Part shown: piece after piece, positions 1 to 7,227 of the stretch
How the letters are laid out: the number at the start of each line of letters is the position of its first letter
How positions within the stretch are numbered: position 1 is the first letter of the stretch
NCBI GenBank assembly: GCA_965229005.1
Contig: CBDDIP010000002.1
Span: 1,922,001 to 1,986,000 of the forward strand
Origin: CBDDIP01 sp965229005
Lineage (GTDB): Bacteria; Actinomycetota; Acidimicrobiia; Acidimicrobiales; Ilumatobacteraceae
Length of the DNA: 64,000 nucleotides
Reading direction: 5' to 3'
The notes under the pieces: generated by a model
The model's input: only the letters and a program-made list of their open reading frames with translations
The model's database searches: none
What the model was told of the DNA's origin: nothing
Made by a program: the position numbers and the translations under genes

Positions 1-1
1 G

Positions 2-271
2 CCGGGTTGGCGCCGTGACCGCGCCGAGGCCTTGTTGCGCCGGCTCGAAGGGCACCAACGCTCCGACGGCGAGCTCACCGCACGAGAGCGGGAGGTGTCG
101 GCGCTGATCGCCGAAGGATTGACCAACGGCCAGCTCGCCGAGCGCCTGTTCATCTCACCGAAGACTGCGGCCGTGCACGTCTCCAACATCCTGATGAAGC
201 TCGGCCTGTCCGGCCGCGCCGAGATCGCCGCCTGGGCCGTCCGCCACGACGCTCTCTTCCTCGCCCACTGA
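2..271 (+). CDS. LuxR-family regulator, C-terminal fragment
   Basis: The reading frame is open from the left edge of the window, so only the C-terminal ~90 residues are present. They form a GerE/LuxR helix-turn-helix: LTAREREVSALIAEGLTNGQLAERLFIS, broken here as the LTxRExEVL-like start followed by the recognition helix region SPKTAAVHVSNILMKLGL. This is the DNA-binding domain of a NarL-type response regulator or a large LuxR regulator. The missing N-terminal part decides which, and it lies outside the window. A stem-loop follows directly after the stop. Confidence 0.85.
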   Translation, partial: PGWRRDRAEALLRRLEGHQRSDGELTAREREVSALIAEGLTNGQLAERLFISPKTAAVHVSNILMKLGLSGRAEIAAWAVRHDALFLAH

Positions 272-297
272 CCCGGCCTCGCGAGGCTGGGCCGGGT
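271..297 (+). terminator. stem-loop after LuxR-type gene
   Basis: ACCCGGCC (271-278) and GGCCGGGT (290-297) form a perfect 8-bp GC-rich stem starting at the last base of the stop codon. There is no long T-tract, which is common for actinobacterial terminators. Confidence 0.5.
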
Positions 298-311
298 TGG
301 TGGGGGAGCAC

Positions 312-317
312 TACAGT
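312..317 (+). promoter_or_regulatory. -10 box, probable leaderless start
   Basis: TACAGT (TAnnnT) lies 7 nt before the ATG at 325, so the transcript would begin at or next to the start codon. No convincing -35 was seen. Confidence 0.45.
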
Positions 318-324
318 TCGGCGC

Positions 325-780
325 ATGGGTCAACTGGTGTCGGTGATCGAACGTCCGAGCTCGCATCCGGGCATGGTGCGCTTCGAGGCGAACCGCAACC
401 TGACGGGCATGGGCCACGAGCACTTCCGCACGCTCGATGACGCCATCGGTCCGCGTCCGGCCGCATCGCTCGCTCGCATGCTGATCGGCACCGGCCACGT
501 CGACGCGGTGCACATCTTCGGCAACATCATCACGGTCGACGTCGCCAAGGGATTCACCGCTGCCGGCCTGTCCGACATCGTGCGCGACATGTACCAGTAC
601 TGGAAGCCGGGCATGGAGCCGCCGTCCTTCGAGGACCTGCAACCCGCCGACGCGCCCGCGGAGGCCGGTGCTGCTCCCGTTGCCGGTGGTGCCGCCCCGT
701 CGGCCTACGAGTCGTTGGTCCCCGCCATCCTGCGCGACCGCAGCGCTGCTGCGTTGGCCAAGTGGAAGGCCAGCCACTAA
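325..780 (+). CDS. Nfu N-terminal-like domain protein
   Basis: This 151-residue protein of uncertain role has residues ~15-95 that resemble the N-terminal domain of Nfu/NifU scaffold proteins: an early 'RFEANRNLTG' strand, a central low-conservation helix, and 'VDAVHIFGNIITVDVAKGF' matching the VxxVFxxxNFITVTK-type segment. The C-terminal Nfu domain with its CxxC cluster-binding motif is absent, so it is not a complete Fe-S scaffold. Residues ~108-128 are an Ala/Pro/Gly linker. The ATG follows a -10 box by 7 nt. It ends in a 4-bp convergent overlap with the opposite-strand LLM gene. The assignment rests on recalled motif similarity only. Confidence 0.5.
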   Translation: MGQLVSVIERPSSHPGMVRFEANRNLTGMGHEHFRTLDDAIGPRPAASLARMLIGTGHVDAVHIFGNIITVDVAKGFTAAGLSDIVRDMYQYWKPGMEPPSFEDLQPADAPAEAGAAPVAGGAAPSAYESLVPAILRDRSAAALAKWKASH

Positions 781-1754
781 CCCCGAACGGCGTTGGCGAA
801 CGCTTCCAGTTCGCGCGGGATGTCCGGTCCGGCGGGTTGGTAGGCGATCTCGGTGAGGCCGTGCGCCTCCATCTCCTCGAGCCGAGCGCGCAGCTGGGGC
901 GGTGAGAACACCGCTCCCATCGCCTTGAGGAACTCCGGTGTGATGAACGGCGCGTCGCGCTCGTTGAGCGCGATCAGGTGACGGTCGTGGATGGCGAGGT
1001 GGCGTTCGTCGGCGGGCAGGTCGGCGTATGCCTCCACCCATGCCTCACCGTTGGGCAGGTCGCTCATCGGGCGGCCGTTCTCCGACCAGAAGTGGTAGAA
1101 GACCGCGGCGCCGCTGCCGGCCGCGTCGAGCACGCGCTGCGAGCCGGCCGACTCGCCGTCCTCGAGCACCGTGCCGAACAGCAGGTAGGCCTCGCGGTCG
1201 AAGCCGGGCACCGGGTTGCCACCGGCGATGAACACACCGTCGGCCATCGCCTTCGCCGTGGCGATGCCCTTCGGTCCGGCTGCACCGAGGAGGAACGGCA
1301 CCTCGATCGGGCGCGGCGCGCCGTAGCCCTCCGGGTGGATCATCTGCATCTTGCCGCCCTCCCACAGCACGATCTCGCCGCGCAGCAGTGCTCGCACCGT
1401 GGTCACGTACGTGGCGACGTCGGCCCACTTCAACGGCTTCTGCCCGAGGGAGAAGCGGCCGGTGAACCCGGTGCCGACGGCCACCGAGACGCGGTTCGGG
1501 CCGGCCAGCTCGACGAGCGTGGCGATCGCTGCTGCCGTGGCCATCGGGTGGCGCAGGCTGGGGATCAACACCCCCGGCCCGAGCCCGATCGTGCTCGTGC
1601 GATCAGCCGCGCGGGCCAGCGTCACCCACACGTCGGGGTACAGCGCCGGCGAGTCGTACAGCCAGGCGCGCTGGTAGCCCAACTGCTCGGCGATGCGCAC
1701 GTGCTCCGGCGTGGCCATGGACGTTGCGAACGCGCACGACATCTCCAGCGTCAT
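777..1754 (-). CDS. LLM-class (F420/FMN) oxidoreductase
   Basis: A 325-residue TIM-barrel protein of the luciferase-like monooxygenase superfamily, of the type often using coenzyme F420 in actinobacteria. Diagnostic segments are 'IAEQLGYQRAWLYDSPAL' near the N-terminus, 'TSTIGLGPGVLIPSLRHP', 'GPNRVSVAVGTGFTGRFSLG' and 'PFLLGAAGPKGIATAKAMADG'. The substrate cannot be told. A longer in-frame reading extends to 1949, but the ATG at 1754 is preceded by a GGGAG ribosome-binding site and the extension reads like non-coding composition, so I take 1754. It is divergent from imuA'. Confidence 0.85.
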   Translation of the reverse strand: MTLEMSCAFATSMATPEHVRIAEQLGYQRAWLYDSPALYPDVWVTLARAADRTSTIGLGPGVLIPSLRHPMATAAAIATLVELAGPNRVSVAVGTGFTGRFSLGQKPLKWADVATYVTTVRALLRGEIVLWEGGKMQMIHPEGYGAPRPIEVPFLLGAAGPKGIATAKAMADGVFIAGGNPVPGFDREAYLLFGTVLEDGESAGSQRVLDAAGSGAAVFYHFWSENGRPMSDLPNGEAWVEAYADLPADERHLAIHDRHLIALNERDAPFITPEFLKAMGAVFSPPQLRARLEEMEAHGLTEIAYQPAGPDIPRELEAFANAVRG

Positions 1755-1829
1755 CGAACACTCCCATCGACTCGATCCCCGCCGGGACTGTAGATGGAGG
1801 CAGTGGTCCAGCCGGTCGCCGCCGGTTCT

Positions 1830-1867
1830 GGGCGGGATTTTTACCGTTTCCGAGAAGGATCCCGCCC
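1830..1867. repeat. 9-bp inverted repeat upstream of imuA'
   Basis: GGGCGGGAT (1830-1838) and ATCCCGCCC (1859-1867) are perfect inverted arms around a 20-nt AT-richer centre (tttttaccg...). It lies between two divergent genes and could be an operator or a structural element; its function is unknown. Confidence 0.35.
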
Positions 1868-1891
1868 AGAAGCGGGCATGGATGGCCGCGC

Positions 1892-1921
1892 TCGACAGTC
1901 GTACGTGTGTTCGACTACGGT
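1892..1921 (+). promoter_or_regulatory. SOS promoter with LexA box for imuA'-imuB
   Basis: A -35-like TCGACA (1892-1897) and a -10 TACGGT (1916-1921) are separated by 18 nt. In the spacer lies CGTACGTGTGTTCG (1900-1913), one mismatch from the actinobacterial/Gram-positive LexA consensus CGAAC-N4-GTTCG. The GTG at 1928 follows the -10 by 6 nt, so the message is probably leaderless. The dnaE2 promoter at 35608-35636 has the same architecture. Confidence 0.7.
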
Positions 1922-1927
1922 CACGCG

Positions 1928-2632
1928 GTGGCTGTTGCATCGCCTTCACCGTTGGCGTTGCGACCCGGCGCGCTCAGTGGGCTGGCGGCACGCGATCGTA
2001 CGTTGCCGGTGCCTGCGGCCCTGGTCGACGTGGTGCCGCAGGGCGCCTTGCAGCGGGGTTCGGTGGTGGCGTGCACGGGGCACGGATCGATGTCGTTGGC
2101 CATGTCGTTGGCAGGTGCGGCGGCCAGTGAATCGGCGTGGGTCGGGGTGGCTGGGTTGCCCACGTTCGGGGCTCGCGCCGCTGACGAGCTCGGCATCTCG
2201 CTGGCTCGACTGGTGCTGGTGATCGAGCCGGCGGAGCGCTTCTCCGCCCAGCAGTGGGGCGACATCCTCGCCGCGCTGATCGACGGCTTCGACCTCGTCG
2301 TGCTCGGCGGCGCTGCAGCCGCGGTGCGCGCCGGCACTGCTCGCACGTTGCAGGCTCGCGCCCAGTCGCGCGGTGCGGTGCTCGTGCTCGTCGGCCATTC
2401 CGGTTCGTTCAGCGCCGATCTGCAACTGGCCGGTACCACCTCTCGGTGGGACGGTCTCGGCGACGGCCACGGCGTGGCCACGGCGCGTCGGATGGAGGTG
2501 GAGGTGCACGGCCGGCGCGTGCCCCGTCCACGGCGCACCGAGGTGTGGCTGCCGAGCACCGCCGGCGCGCTCGAACCCGTCGAGACATCGCCGGTGCTCG
2601 AGCTGCCGACCGACTTGCGCCGCGCCGTGTGA
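1928..2632 (+). CDS. ImuA'-like RecA-fold accessory mutagenesis protein
   Basis: This is the first gene of the pair with imuB and is read as the actinobacterial ImuA' (RecA/SulA-like) partner of the translesion mutasome. It has the 'LQRGSVVACTGHGSMSLAMSLAGAA' region, where a Walker A would sit but is degenerate (GHGSMSL rather than GxxxxGKT), followed by 'WVGVAGLPTFGARAADELGISLARLVLV' typical of the family. A longer reading frame exists upstream, but the LexA box and -10 occupy that stretch, so the GTG at 1928 is preferred (234 residues). The stop is 10 bp before imuB. Expected to be induced by DNA damage. Confidence 0.75.
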   Translation: MAVASPSPLALRPGALSGLAARDRTLPVPAALVDVVPQGALQRGSVVACTGHGSMSLAMSLAGAAASESAWVGVAGLPTFGARAADELGISLARLVLVIEPAERFSAQQWGDILAALIDGFDLVVLGGAAAAVRAGTARTLQARAQSRGAVLVLVGHSGSFSADLQLAGTTSRWDGLGDGHGVATARRMEVEVHGRRVPRPRRTEVWLPSTAGALEPVETSPVLELPTDLRRAV

Positions 2633-2642
2633 GGTGGGCCGC

Positions 2643-4268
2643 ATGAAGATGAACGCGGTGCCGCGCCTCGGGGTGCTGTGGTGCCCGAACTGGCCGGTGG
2701 CCGCAGCGGGGGCCGGTGCGGACGAAGCGGTCGCGGTGCTGCACGCCAACCGCGTCATCGCGGTGTCGCGCGCGGCCGAAGCGGACGGCATCGCCATCGG
2801 GTTGCGTCGTCGCGAGGCGCAGGCCCGTTGCCCGCACCTGCGCCTCGTGGCCCACGATCCGGCTCGCGAGTCGCGCCTGTTCGACACCGTGGTCGGTGCG
2901 GTGGGTGCGCTCGTCCCACGCGTGGAGGTGTTCGAGCCGGGGATGATCTCCTTCCTCTCCCGCGGCCCGTCGCGCTACTTCGGTGGCGATCAGGCGATGG
3001 GCGAGCGGTTGCTGGCAGAGGCCAACGCCGCGGTGGGCCCGTCGCTCGGTGCCGTCGGCGGCTTCGGGCTCGGGGTGGCCGACGGCCGGTTCGCGGCATC
3101 CATCGCGGCCCGCGCCGCTGCCCGTCGCGACCATGGGCGCGGCATCGACGGCATGTCGTCGGTTTCGCGCCAAAGGACGGCTGCGTGGGTGGTTGCGCCG
3201 GGGACCGCGGCGGCGTTCCTCGCGCCGCTCAGCCTGCGATTGCTGACGGAGGTGGGCGGGCTGCCCGACGATCTCGTCGGGTTGTTGCAGCGGCTGGGCA
3301 TCCAACGTCTCGGCCAGCTCGCCGAGCTGCCCGCTGCCGATGTGCTGGCCCGCTTCGGCCACCCCGGTGCGTTCGCCCGCACCATCGCCGGCGGTGGCGA
3401 CGATCGTCCGCCGGACACCATCGAGCCGCCACCCGGTCGGCGCGTCGAACGGCCCTTCGAGGAACCCGTCCAGCACGTCGACACGCTCGTCTTCGTCGCC
3501 CGTCAGCTCGTCGACGAACTGGTCGGGCAGCTGTCCGCCGACGGCACGGTCTGCACCCGGCTGGTGGTCACCGCCGAGACCGATCATGGCGAGACCAACG
3601 AACGGCTGTGGTACCGGCCGAGCGGTCTCTCGGCGGCGGCGATGGTCGAGCGCGTCCGCTGGCAGCTCGACGCGTGGGCCCAGCGCGAAGCGCTCACCGC
3701 CGGGGTGGCGCTGCTGCGCCTGGAGCCGGTGGAGGTGCGTCCCGACGACGGCGTCCAGCTCGGTCTGTGGGGAGGCCGCACGCAGGCCGACGAGTGGGCG
3801 GCGCGCGCCGTCGCCCGCTTGGCAACGCTGGCCGGTGAGCAGCAGGTGCTGGTGCCGGCGTGGCGCGGCGGTCGTCAACCGGCCGACGCCTACACGTGGG
3901 TCTCGGCGATCACCGCCGATCTCGCCGAACCGGGGGAGCGCCTGGCCCGTCCCGCCGGCCCGTGGCCGGGGATGCTGCCCACACCGACGCCGGCAGTGGT
4001 GCATCCGCAGCCGCAGGAGATCACCGTCGTCGACGCCGATGGCGCTCCCGTGCGGGTGAACGGCCGCGGCCTGATCAGTGCCGCCCCGGCAGTGGTGGCC
4101 GGCGAATCGGTCACCGCGTGGGCCGGCCCGTGGCCGCTGGAGGAGCGGTGGTGGGACGGCGCGCGCACCCGTCGCGCCGCGCGCTTCCAACTGCACACCG
4201 CCTCGGGCCGTCTGTTGCTGGCCACCATCGAACGCCAACGCTGGTGGCTCGTCGCCGAGTACGCCTGA
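2643..4268 (+). CDS. imuB: ImuB, catalytically inactive Y-family polymerase homologue
   Basis: A 541-residue DinB/ImuB-type protein. Residues ~5-230 correspond to the Y-family fingers/palm (RLGVLWCPNWPVAAA, ANRVIAVSRAAEADGIAIGLRRREAQARCP), followed by the helix-hairpin-helix/thumb (LLQRLGIQRLGQLAELPAADVLARFG) and the little finger. The DxD at the N-terminal strand and the S-D-E motif of active Y polymerases are absent, as is usual for ImuB, which recruits DnaE2 rather than copying DNA itself. It starts 10 bp after imuA'. The genomic partner dnaE2 is about 31 kb downstream in the same orientation. It contains one copy of an odd 41-bp duplicated segment (3132-3172). Confidence 0.85.
   Translation: MKMNAVPRLGVLWCPNWPVAAAGAGADEAVAVLHANRVIAVSRAAEADGIAIGLRRREAQARCPHLRLVAHDPARESRLFDTVVGAVGALVPRVEVFEPGMISFLSRGPSRYFGGDQAMGERLLAEANAAVGPSLGAVGGFGLGVADGRFAASIAARAAARRDHGRGIDGMSSVSRQRTAAWVVAPGTAAAFLAPLSLRLLTEVGGLPDDLVGLLQRLGIQRLGQLAELPAADVLARFGHPGAFARTIAGGGDDRPPDTIEPPPGRRVERPFEEPVQHVDTLVFVARQLVDELVGQLSADGTVCTRLVVTAETDHGETNERLWYRPSGLSAAAMVERVRWQLDAWAQREALTAGVALLRLEPVEVRPDDGVQLGLWGGRTQADEWAARAVARLATLAGEQQVLVPAWRGGRQPADAYTWVSAITADLAEPGERLARPAGPWPGMLPTPTPAVVHPQPQEITVVDADGAPVRVNGRGLISAAPAVVAGESVTAWAGPWPLEERWWDGARTRRAARFQLHTASGRLLLATIERQRWWLVAEYA
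3132..3172 (+). repeat. 41-bp imperfect repeat, copy inside imuB
   Basis: CATGGGCGCG, an 11-nt variable stretch, then an exact 20-mer ATGTCGTCGGTTTCGCGCCA (3153-3172). The same two blocks with the same spacing recur at 4272-4312, just past the imuB stop. Confidence 0.6.
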
Positions 4269-4271
4269 CTG

Positions 4272-4312
4272 CATGGGCGCGTTGTGAGGGAGATGTCGTC
4301 GGTTTCGCGCCA
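4272..4312 (+). repeat. 41-bp imperfect repeat, copy after imuB
   Basis: This is the second copy of the block pair found at 3132-3172, with the exact 20-mer at 4293-4312. It lies 4 nt after the imuB stop and immediately before the promoter of the catabolic island, and it may mark the junction at which the island joins older sequence (inference). Confidence 0.55.
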
Positions 4313-4316
4313 TGCA

Positions 4317-4346
4317 TTGACAGAATCTGATTCTGGAATACAGAAT
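4317..4346 (+). promoter_or_regulatory. promoter and palindromic operator of the SDR gene
   Basis: The -35 TTGACA (4317-4322) overlaps the perfect palindrome AGAATCTGATTCT (4322-4334). A further half-site AGAATC is at 4342-4347, and CAGAAT (4341-4346) can serve as the -10, 6 nt before the ATG at 4353. The same operator occurs at 7131, 9772 and 13988. Confidence 0.65.
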
Positions 4347-4352
4347 CAACCG

Positions 4353-5138
4353 ATGAGATCGACAACGCTCACGGGGCGTCGGGTGCTGATCACGGGGACG
4401 GGTGGCGGTCAGGGGGAGGCAGCGCAGCGTCTCTTCGCCGAAGCAGGAGCGCGCGTCTGGGGCTGCGACATCACACCGGGCGCAGCGGAACGAACGGCAG
4501 CGGAGCTCGTCGATCGCGGTCTCGACGCACAAGGCGTCACCGTCGACCTCGGCTGCGCCGAGGACGCTGCTCGGTGGGTCGACGCCGCTGCCGAAGCGCT
4601 GGGCGGGATCGACGTGCTCTACAACAACGCGGGCGCAGCTCGATTCGGCGGCGTCGACGAGCTGACGGTGGATGACTGGGACTGGGTGATCCGCAACGAG
4701 CTGTCGCTCGTCTACTACGCCACCCGCGCCGCCTGGCGTCATCTGTGCGCGAGCCGCGGCACGGTCATCACCACCGGGTCGGTGATGGGGATGATGTCGC
4801 ACGCGGGGATCCCCTCGGTCGCCCACAGTGCGACGAAAGGAGCCGTCATCGCACTCACCCGCCAGCTCGCCGCCGAGGGCGGACCGTTCGGTGTGCGTGC
4901 CAACACGATCTCGCCGGGCTTCGTCGAGTCGCCCGCAACCGCGGCATCGGTCAATCCTGAGCGGCTCGGCGAGATCCTCGCCGAACGGCTGATGCCTGTG
5001 GCGACGACCATCGACGAGGTCGCCAGGCTCGCGCTGTTCCTTGCGTCGGACGAATGCGTCACGCTCACCGGCGCCAACATCGTGCTCGATGGAGGGTTCA
5101 CCGCCGGCCGTCCAGCCGTGGCCGACTTCCGGCAGTGA
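4353..5138 (+). CDS. SDR-family oxidoreductase with His in place of the catalytic Tyr
   Basis: A 261-residue classical short-chain dehydrogenase. The cofactor loop TGTGGGQGEA lies around residues 14-23, the NNAG motif near 91, the catalytic Ser at 143 (TGSVMG) and Lys at 162. The YxxxK tyrosine is replaced: residues 158-162 read HSATK, from codon CAC. The C-terminal part (PVATTIDEVARLALFLASDE...GANIVLDGG) is standard. An upstream in-frame start exists at 4284, but it would run through the operator and -35 box, so 4353 is chosen. First gene of the island; IclR follows after 38 bp. It presumably oxidises or reduces an intermediate of the cluster substrate. Confidence 0.85.
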   Translation: MRSTTLTGRRVLITGTGGGQGEAAQRLFAEAGARVWGCDITPGAAERTAAELVDRGLDAQGVTVDLGCAEDAARWVDAAAEALGGIDVLYNNAGAARFGGVDELTVDDWDWVIRNELSLVYYATRAAWRHLCASRGTVITTGSVMGMMSHAGIPSVAHSATKGAVIALTRQLAAEGGPFGVRANTISPGFVESPATAASVNPERLGEILAERLMPVATTIDEVARLALFLASDECVTLTGANIVLDGGFTAGRPAVADFRQ

Positions 5139-5176
5139 CGCGAGCACGACTGCTAGCGTCCGCGCCGTGGGTGGCC

Positions 5177-5947
5177 ATGCCTGAAGCGATCGAGGCGGAC
5201 AAGGATGCTGGGAAGCCCGCGTATCCGATCGGGTCGGTCGACAGCGCACTTCGCTTGCTCCTGATGGTGGTCGAGCGGCAGCAGCTGCGCATCTCAGAGG
5301 CCAGCGATGAGCTCGGAGTGGCGCGCTCCACAGCCCATCGGTTGATGCAGATGCTGCAGTTCCACGGCTTCGTCCGCCAGGACGATGACTCGAAGATCTA
5401 CACAGCGGGCCCGGTGCTGTTCGACATGGGACTGCAGATCGTGCGCAACCTGGACGTGCGCTCGCATGCGCGGCCATCACTCGAAGCGGTCGCACGCGAC
5501 CTCGAGGAGACGGTGCAGCTGTTCGTCATCCAGCACGACGGCCGACTGATCTGCATCGATGCCGTGGAGAGCCAGCGGCCCGTTCGGGTTGCCGGTCGCG
5601 TGGGGCTTGCACTGCCGCCGACATCGACGGCATCGGGGCGGGCGATCCTGTCGCAGATGACGCCCGATCGGCGCACGCAGATCCTCGGGTCCGCCGCGGT
5701 GAAGGCGCACAAGGGCCTCGACCGCGAGCTCGACGCAGTGAAGAAGCGCGGCTACGCGGTGCAGAGTGGCGAGGGTGAGCCCGAGGTCAGTGCGGTCTCG
5801 GCGCCGATCATCGACGCCCGAGGTCTGTCCGCGTTCGCGGTCACGATCGCGCTGCCGACGTCCCGTTTCGACGAACGCACCACAGCGCAGATCGGCACGG
5901 CCGCTGTGCGCTGCGCCGCCGAGATCGCGCTCGCGCTGCCCTGGTAG
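5177..5947 (+). CDS. IclR-family transcriptional regulator 1
   Basis: A 256-residue regulator. Residues ~15-75 are the winged helix (SVDSALRLLLMVVERQQLRI / ASDELGVARSTAHRLMQML), and residues ~85-255 are the IclR effector domain (AVARDLEETVQLFVIQHDGR, AVSAPIIDARGLSAFAVTIALP). It is closely related to the second IclR at 24844: the HTH linker phrases QMLQFHGFVRQD and PVLFDMGLQIVRNLD are shared exactly. A TAGCGT box lies at 5154-5159. The ATG at 5177 is preferred over the in-frame GTG at 5171. It is the likely controller of the AGAATC palindromes around it (inference). Confidence 0.9.
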   Translation: MPEAIEADKDAGKPAYPIGSVDSALRLLLMVVERQQLRISEASDELGVARSTAHRLMQMLQFHGFVRQDDDSKIYTAGPVLFDMGLQIVRNLDVRSHARPSLEAVARDLEETVQLFVIQHDGRLICIDAVESQRPVRVAGRVGLALPPTSTASGRAILSQMTPDRRTQILGSAAVKAHKGLDRELDAVKKRGYAVQSGEGEPEVSAVSAPIIDARGLSAFAVTIALPTSRFDERTTAQIGTAAVRCAAEIALALPW

Positions 5948-6032
5948 TCGTGGCCGGGTCGGCTCTGGCGGCGGCAACGCATCACAGGCAACGCCTGCCC
6001 GCGTGTTCGTCGTGGGTGGCCGGGATCCGCGC

Positions 6033-6062
6033 TTGACCAGAGGTGCGCGAATGTGCAGAATC
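6033..6062 (+). promoter_or_regulatory. promoter with AGAATC half-site before the riboflavin kinase gene
   Basis: TTGACC (6033-6038), a 17-nt spacer, and CAGAAT (6056-6061) overlap the half-site TGCAGAATC (6054-6062) shared with the other island promoters. The ATG is at 6064. Confidence 0.45.
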
Positions 6063-6063
6063 C

Positions 6064-6540
6064 ATGTCTGTGCAGCAGAACACCCATCGGGACGGTCTGG
6101 CCCCAGTGACGGCAGCCGACGAGGTCGCCGACGTGCGTGTGATCGTCAGCGGTGTCGTCATCCACGGCGACAAGCGCGGACGTGAGCTCGGCTTCCCGAC
6201 AGCGAACATCGCCGTGGCCGATGTCGGGCTCTCTCCCGCCGACGGGGTGTATGCGGCGTACGTGCGGACGGCAAGCGGCGACCGCTACGGCGCGGCTGTC
6301 TCGGTCGGTCGTCGACCGACGTTCGCCGCCACGGAAGTGGTGCGCGACGTGCGGTTGATCGAGGCGCACCTGCTCGGGTTCGAGGGCGACCTCTACGGTG
6401 AGCACCTCGTCGTCGAGCTGGTCGCCGAGCTGCGCCCACAGCAACGGTTCTCCGGGGTCGAGGCGTTGACGGCGCAGTTGCGTCGAGACATCAGTCGAGC
6501 CGGCGACGTGCTGTCCACCTTCACCCCGGCCCATGTCTGA
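6064..6540 (+). CDS. standalone riboflavin kinase (flavokinase domain)
   Basis: A 158-residue protein consisting only of the riboflavin kinase domain, which phosphorylates riboflavin to FMN with ATP. The kinase signature is clear: 'VSGVVIHGDKRGRELGFPTANI' holds the G-DxxGRxLGxPTAN motif, followed by 'DGVYAAYVRTASGDRYGAAVSVGRRPTF' and 'EAHLLGFEGDLYGEHLVVE', where the catalytic Glu is expected. The FAD-synthetase (nucleotidyltransferase) half of the usual bifunctional RibF is absent. Its place inside a cluster with several FMN-type monooxygenases suggests dedicated FMN supply. The next gene overlaps it by 8 bp. The ATG at 6064 is preferred over one at 6043. Confidence 0.85.
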   Translation: MSVQQNTHRDGLAPVTAADEVADVRVIVSGVVIHGDKRGRELGFPTANIAVADVGLSPADGVYAAYVRTASGDRYGAAVSVGRRPTFAATEVVRDVRLIEAHLLGFEGDLYGEHLVVELVAELRPQQRFSGVEALTAQLRRDISRAGDVLSTFTPAHV

Positions 6541-7099
6541 CGCGCCGATTCCAGTACGCGGTGCGCCCCCCGCACCGCGTCCGATCGAGCCCCTTGCGTT
6601 CGAGCAGCTCACGCCGGCGCTTCGGGAGCAGCTCGACCCAAGGGTTCGCAGGCTCGGCTACCTCGGTGCGTTCTTCGCCTTCGGCGGCCGGCAGCCTGCG
6701 GCGCTCTCGGCGTTCACCGCGTACACCGAGGCGTTGAAGGATGCACTGCCTGCGCGTTTGTCGGAGCTCGTCGCCTTGACCGTGTCGTCGTGGTCGGGCA
6801 ACGAGTACGAGCACCCGCAGCACGTCGCGTTGAGCCGCAAGCTCGGCTTCGACGAGACGTGGATCGAGGCCGCGAGCGGCAGTGGCGACCTGGCCGCCCT
6901 CGACGACGGCGATCGCGCCGTGCGAGCGCTCGTCATCGCGATGGTCGAACCGAGCGGGGACCCACGCCCCCTGCTGCAACCCGTCGTCGATCTCCTCGGG
7001 CAGGACGACGCGATGGCGGTCCTGCTGCTCGTCGGTCGCTACGTCGCCCACGGCGCCGTGGGGCGCGCGCTCGGGCTGCAGTCGCCGGTGGAGACCTGA
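6533..7099 (+). CDS. carboxymuconolactone decarboxylase-like (CMD/AhpD fold) protein
   Basis: A 188-residue all-helical protein of the CMD superfamily. The family core is 'ALPARLSELVALTVSSWSGNEYEHPQHVALSRKLGF', with the downstream helix 'DRAVRALVIAMVEPSG' and 'VVDLLGQDDAMAVLLLVGRYVAHGAVGRALG'. The redox CxxC of AhpD-type members is missing (SGNEYEH instead), which fits the decarboxylase/unknown-function branch rather than peroxidase activity. It overlaps the riboflavin kinase gene by 8 bp, so translation is coupled. Its role in the island pathway is not determinable. Confidence 0.75.
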   Translation: MSDAPIPVRGAPPAPRPIEPLAFEQLTPALREQLDPRVRRLGYLGAFFAFGGRQPAALSAFTAYTEALKDALPARLSELVALTVSSWSGNEYEHPQHVALSRKLGFDETWIEAASGSGDLAALDDGDRAVRALVIAMVEPSGDPRPLLQPVVDLLGQDDAMAVLLLVGRYVAHGAVGRALGLQSPVET

Positions 7100-7130
7100 G
7101 TTCACGACAGCGTGTCGATGTCTGCTCAGC

Positions 7131-7201
7131 AGAATCGTATTCTTGACATCGGGCTCGGGCTGTGGTCCTCTGTGCAGAATCACTGTGCGCCGAACAGAAT
7201 C
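7131..7201 (+). promoter_or_regulatory. promoter and operators of SBP1-monooxygenase operon
   Basis: AGAATCGTATTCT (7131-7143) is an AGAAT-N3-ATTCT palindrome whose last T starts the -35 TTGACA (7143-7148). A weak -10 TCCTCT (7166-7171) follows after 17 nt. Half-sites AGAATC are at 7176-7181 and 7196-7201. The first half-site sits 27 nt after the -35, exactly as in the promoter at 13988. Confidence 0.65.
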
Positions 7202-7227
7202 GGTGCGATGCTCGAGGGGGCACACCG

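Noticed and set aside
1724..1927. N-terminal extension of the ImuA' reading frame
   Set aside because: The stretch contains the LexA box and promoter, and its translation is Arg/Pro-rich without family similarity.
2409..5495. 1028-codon open frame on the minus strand
   Set aside because: It lies antisense to imuB, the SDR and IclR genes and reads as Arg/Ala/Pro/His-rich noise; it is an artefact of very high GC in codon position 3.
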